The notes beneath the pieces are model-generated. The model saw nothing but the letters and a program-made list of their open reading frames with translations. It had not been told where the DNA came from and did not search any database. A program made the position numbers and the translations under genes. Below are positions 60,625-64,000 of a stretch of 64,000 bases of DNA, one piece after another. The stretch is from positions 213,218,701-213,282,700 of the forward strand of contig NC_080671.1 of the NCBI RefSeq assembly GCF_030247195.1. The letters are read 5' to 3'. Position 1 is the first letter of the stretch. Each line of letters begins with the position of its first letter. The stretch is from Topomyia yanbarensis (Eukaryota; Arthropoda; Insecta; Diptera; Culicidae).

Positions 60625-61896
60625 ATGGATGAAGAGATGGGAGAACGAGTAACAGACCCTCCCCCTAAGTCTGTTGAAAATGTAAACCCGAGTAGAATTA
60701 AAATTTACCAGAGTCGTCAACGGGACTGGATTGTGTTTATTAGGCGTAAAGTAAAGGCGCTAAATATCATTCAAATTTCGAAAGATTTGACTTCGCGATT
60801 CTCGGATGTAAAAGAGATCGTTAAAGTTAATAAAGATAAAATACGCATTGTCGTTGATAGTCTCAAACAAGCCAATGCAATTGCTTCTTGCGAGCTTTTT
60901 ACGCGTGAGTATAGAGCGTATATTCCTTCAAAGGAAATTGAAATTGATGGGGTCATCACAGAATCGAGTTTGACTGTTGATGACATAATTAAGCATGGGG
61001 TTGGTCGTTTCAAAGACACCACCGTAAAGATACTTGAATGCAAGCAATTGCATTCAGTATCACACGAAGGAGATAAAAAAGTTTATCGACTGTCTGACTC
61101 GTTTCGAGTGACTTTCGCTGGGTCTGCGCTACCCAACTATGTCATTATCGATAAGATTCGTCTCCCTGTTCGCCTTTTTATCCCTCGTGTAATGAATTGC
61201 CTTAATTGTAAACAGCTTGGCCACACAACCACTTACTGTTCCAATAAGGCACGGTGTGGCAAATGTGGGGGTTCTCATCAAGAGGATACATGCAATGAAA
61301 ATTCAGAAAAATGTTTAATGTGCGGAGAAAACTCGCATGAGCTCCCTGCATGCCCCATTTATAAATTGCGCGAGGATAAAATTAAACGATCCTTGAAGGA
61401 GAGGTCTAAGCGCTCCTATGCAGAAATGTTGAAAAATGCTACCCCTAAACCCATCTTCTTAGAAAACACTTACACATCTCTATTTTCGGAACAGTCTGAC
61501 TCCGACGGAGCGTGCGAAGGTACATCATTTGTTTTACCCGGAAATTCCAGAAAAAGAAAACAGTCTTCTTTTCCCAAGCTGCCAAGCAAGGGCCTTAAAA
61601 TTTCTCCACCAATAGATAAACTGCGCCCAAAACCGAAAAATTCCGATTCAAAACCGAAATCAATTCCACCCGGTTTTGGGAACGTACAATCCAAACAGAA
61701 CACCATTACTGGAAATAATAAAATTTCGACTTCCTCTGAGCCTCAGCCGGGGGTAGGATTATTGAAATTTTCTGAAATTGTTGATTGGATTTTTAAAGCA
61801 TTCAATATTTCTGAACCACTAAAGAGTATACTTTCAGCTTTCCTCCCAACAATTAGAACATTTTTAGAGCAGCTGATTGCTCAATGGCCCAGGTGA
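60625..61896 (+). CDS. LINE ORF1, Gag-like nucleic-acid-binding protein
   Basis: 423 residues from the ATG at 60625 (MDEEMGERVTDPP). ORF1 proteins bind element RNA and form the ribonucleoprotein that returns to the nucleus. Residues about 20-185 form an RRM-like N-terminal region (IVFIRRKVKALNIIQI...IRIVVDSLKQANAIA...VYRLSDSFRVTFAG). Three CCHC-type zinc knuckles follow at about residues 191-242: CLNCKQLGHTTTYC, CGKCGGSHQEDTC, CLMCGENSHELPAC. The C-terminal third is Ser/Pro/Lys-rich and ends in a hydrophobic patch (LLKFSEIVDWIFKAFN). The stop TGA overlaps the start of ORF2 by 13 bases (ATGGCCCAGGTGA), which suggests coupled reinitiation. No internal stop or frameshift. Confidence 0.93.
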   Translation: MDEEMGERVTDPPPKSVENVNPSRIKIYQSRQRDWIVFIRRKVKALNIIQISKDLTSRFSDVKEIVKVNKDKIRIVVDSLKQANAIASCELFTREYRAYIPSKEIEIDGVITESSLTVDDIIKHGVGRFKDTTVKILECKQLHSVSHEGDKKVYRLSDSFRVTFAGSALPNYVIIDKIRLPVRLFIPRVMNCLNCKQLGHTTTYCSNKARCGKCGGSHQEDTCNENSEKCLMCGENSHELPACPIYKLREDKIKRSLKERSKRSYAEMLKNATPKPIFLENTYTSLFSEQSDSDGACEGTSFVLPGNSRKRKQSSFPKLPSKGLKISPPIDKLRPKPKNSDSKPKSIPPGFGNVQSKQNTITGNNKISTSSEPQPGVGLLKFSEIVDWIFKAFNISEPLKSILSAFLPTIRTFLEQLIAQWPR

Positions 61897-64000
61897 AAGA
61901 CTCCATCACTGTTTTACAGTGGAATTGCAGAAGTATCATCCCAAAAATTGATTCCTTAAAAATTTTACTGCATAATTTAAAATGCGATGCTTTTGCTCTA
62001 TGTGAAACATGGCTTACCTCAAACATTAATTTCAACTTAAATGATTTCAACATTATTCGCCTAGACCGAGACACCCCATATGGAGGAGTGCTTCTAGGAA
62101 TTAAAAAGTGCTATTCTTTCTATAGAATTACCATCCCCATGATTGCTGGTATTGAGGCTGTAGCAGTCCAAACGAATATTAAAGGCAAAGACATGTCTAT
62201 CGCTTCTATATATATACCTCCCAAAGTTCAAATTGGACAACGTCAAATTTTCGAGGTAGTGGAATCCATGGCTGCTCCGCGTCTGATACTGGGAGACTTC
62301 AACTCGCACGGAGTATTGTGGGGTTCCCTCTACAATGATAATCGATCCTCTTTGATATACAATGTTTGTGACGAATTTAATATGACAGTTTTAAATACTG
62401 GCGAAACAACACGCATCCCCAGACCTCCTGCACGTCCAAGTGCATTAGATCTATCTCTGTGCTCGACATCACTTCGGTTAGATTGCACGTGGAAGGTTGT
62501 ACCTGATCCTCACGGTAGCGATCATTTGCCAATCGTTGTTTCAATTAACAGTGAATTAGGCCTTACGAATTCAATCAATGTTCCTTATGACTTAACACGA
62601 AATATTGATTGGAAAACATACGAAACATTAATTTCCACTTCTCTTGCTTCGACAGAAGAGCTACCCCCTACCGAAGAATATGAATTCCTAGCGGGTTTAA
62701 TTATTGAAGCAGCAGAACAAGCCCAAACGAAATGCAATCCTGGAATGACAATAAATAGACGGCCCCCTAATCCTTGGTGGGACAAAGAGTGCTCTGATGC
62801 ATATGAAGCTGAACAAGTTGCCTACAAAGAAATTATGAAACAGAAAGGGGGTATACGTGAGAACTTTGAAAATTATTTCATTTTGCAAAACAAATTTGAC
62901 AGTCTCCGTCGTGCCAAAAAGTCTAGTTATTGGAGACGCTTCGTTGATGGCTTGTCAAGAGAAACATCAATGAGTACTCTTTGGAACACAGCCAGAAGAA
63001 TGAGGAATCGTAACGTGACTGATGAAAGCGAAGAATTTTCGAATCGTTGGATATTTAATTTTGCCAAGAAAATTTGTCCAGATTCTGCTCCTGTGCAGAA
63101 AATCATTCGCGATGCTCCCACAAGTAACGATTTCATAGATTCGCCTTTGACAATGATGGAATTTTCAATTGCACTCCTCTCATGCAACAATAATGCTCCG
63201 GGACTAGACAGAATTAAATTCAACTTGGTGAAGAATCTGCCTGACCTAGCAAAAAGACGCTTGTTGAATTTATTCAACAAGTTTCTTGAGCAGAATATTG
63301 TCCCGCGTGACTGGAGACAAGTGAGAGTTATCGCCATTCCAAAACCGGGAAAACCAGCCTCCGATCATAACTCGTATCGACCGATTGCAATGCTATCCTA
63401 CATCAGTAAATTGTTGGAAAAAATTATCCTACGACGTCTCGACAATTGGGTTGAGGCGAACGGCTTGCTCTCAGATACCCAGTTTGGTTTTCGGAGAGGA
63501 AAGGGAACGAATGATTGCCTGGCGCTACTTTCGTCAGAAATCCAACTCGCTTACGCAAAAAAAGAACAAATGGCGTCTGTGTTCTTAGACATAAAAGGAG
63601 CATTCGACTCAGTCTCCATTGATGTTCTCTCGGAGAAGCTACATCAATGTGGTCTTTCACCGATATTAAATAATTATCTATACAATTTATTGTCAGAAAA
63701 GCACATGCATTTTTCATATGGCGATTTGGCGACACTCAGAATAAGTTCCATGGGCCTCCCACAAGGCTCTTGTCTAAGCCCCCTTCTCTATAATTTTTAC
63801 GTGAATGACATTGATAATTGTATTGTCAGCCCATGCACTCTAAGACAACTTGCAGATGATGGGGTGGTTTCTGCCACAGGACCAAAAGCTATAAATTTAC
63901 AACAACCATTGCAAGATAGCTTGGATAATTTATCAATTTGGGCTTTAAAACTGGGCATCGATTTCTCTACGGAGAAAACAGAGTTGGTGGTTTTCTCAAG
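61884..64000 (+). CDS. LINE ORF2, endonuclease and reverse transcriptase, partial at window end
   Basis: Nicks target DNA and reverse-transcribes the element RNA there. The ATG at 61884 opens a frame that I followed codon by codon to 64000 without a stop (705 codons). The N-terminal apurinic-type endonuclease covers about residues 1-235: VLQWNCRSIIPKIDSL, ALCETWL, LILGDFNSHGVLWG, GSDHLPIV. The reverse transcriptase follows from about residue 440: IAIPKPGKPASDHNSYRPIA, QFGFRRGKGTNDC, SVFLDIKGAFDSVS, GLPQGSCLSPLLYNFYVND, and the catalytic QLADDGVVS. LADD in place of the more common YADD/FADD is a variant of the motif, and the catalytic Asp pair is present. Intact domains and the ORF1 overlap suggest a potentially active copy. 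The C-terminus is cut by the window. Confidence 0.95.
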   Translation, partial: MAQVKDSITVLQWNCRSIIPKIDSLKILLHNLKCDAFALCETWLTSNINFNLNDFNIIRLDRDTPYGGVLLGIKKCYSFYRITIPMIAGIEAVAVQTNIKGKDMSIASIYIPPKVQIGQRQIFEVVESMAAPRLILGDFNSHGVLWGSLYNDNRSSLIYNVCDEFNMTVLNTGETTRIPRPPARPSALDLSLCSTSLRLDCTWKVVPDPHGSDHLPIVVSINSELGLTNSINVPYDLTRNIDWKTYETLISTSLASTEELPPTEEYEFLAGLIIEAAEQAQTKCNPGMTINRRPPNPWWDKECSDAYEAEQVAYKEIMKQKGGIRENFENYFILQNKFDSLRRAKKSSYWRRFVDGLSRETSMSTLWNTARRMRNRNVTDESEEFSNRWIFNFAKKICPDSAPVQKIIRDAPTSNDFIDSPLTMMEFSIALLSCNNNAPGLDRIKFNLVKNLPDLAKRRLLNLFNKFLEQNIVPRDWRQVRVIAIPKPGKPASDHNSYRPIAMLSYISKLLEKIILRRLDNWVEANGLLSDTQFGFRRGKGTNDCLALLSSEIQLAYAKKEQMASVFLDIKGAFDSVSIDVLSEKLHQCGLSPILNNYLYNLLSEKHMHFSYGDLATLRISSMGLPQGSCLSPLLYNFYVNDIDNCIVSPCTLRQLADDGVVSATGPKAINLQQPLQDSLDNLSIWALKLGIDFSTEKTELVVFS

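Larger units (their letters stand above)
59861..64000 (+). mobile_element. Jockey/I-type LINE, continues beyond the window
   Basis: A non-LTR retrotransposon with a GC-richer 5' UTR (from roughly 59860; exact start unknown), ORF1 and ORF2. Both frames are intact as far as visible, and the base composition of the UTR differs from the AT-rich flank. The 3' end, tail and target duplication are outside the window. A decayed relative lies at 45040-48720. Confidence 0.92.

Overview
This is eukaryotic, AT-rich, repeat-dominated DNA in which every recognisable coding region belongs to a transposable element. No host gene could be supported. The mix of a Ty3/gypsy element, hAT elements, a Jockey/I-type LINE, many TIR and MITE families, long TA microsatellites and a 61-bp intron fits a large dipteran genome. 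A culicine mosquito such as Aedes is my best guess, but that is an inference.

Layout. 1-6.5 kb: low-complexity DNA, small TIR elements and a TA tract. 6.7-12.1 kb: a composite with inverted ends, inserted between two TA tracts, which holds a THAP-like remnant. 12.1-14.4 kb: TA tracts and a 27-29 bp minisatellite. 14.4-51.1 kb: a nested structure. A decayed hAT element (minus-strand transposase at 14.7-17.15 kb; matching 12-bp ends at 14415 and 51089) is split by a gypsy retrotransposon (17802-51072, 4-bp target duplication ACCA). The 3' LTR of that gypsy element is in turn split by a 24.1-kb segment (26520-50615) with inverted ends. This segment carries a 4.5-kb satellite, a pair of inverted hAT copies, several TIR elements, a tRNA-like palindrome and an old LINE wreck. 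51.1-58.3 kb: a dense cluster of small TIR elements, many with exact target duplications. 58.9-59.4 kb: one unrecognised coiled-coil ORF. 59.9-64.0 kb: a LINE with intact ORF1 and an uninterrupted ORF2 that runs off the window.

How the parts fit. Most of the window can be explained as successive insertions, and several junctions can be read to the base. The main points are: (1) a 24-kb TIR-bounded insert full of decayed passengers inside LTR halves that are almost identical between the two ends, so old cargo seems to have moved as one recent unit; (2) two inverted hAT copies whose 8-bp target duplications are swapped, which records an inversion by recombination; (3) four unrelated-looking MITE families that share CCC...GGG termini and 2-bp duplications of variable sequence. 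All comparisons were made by eye. Approximate boundaries are stated as such.
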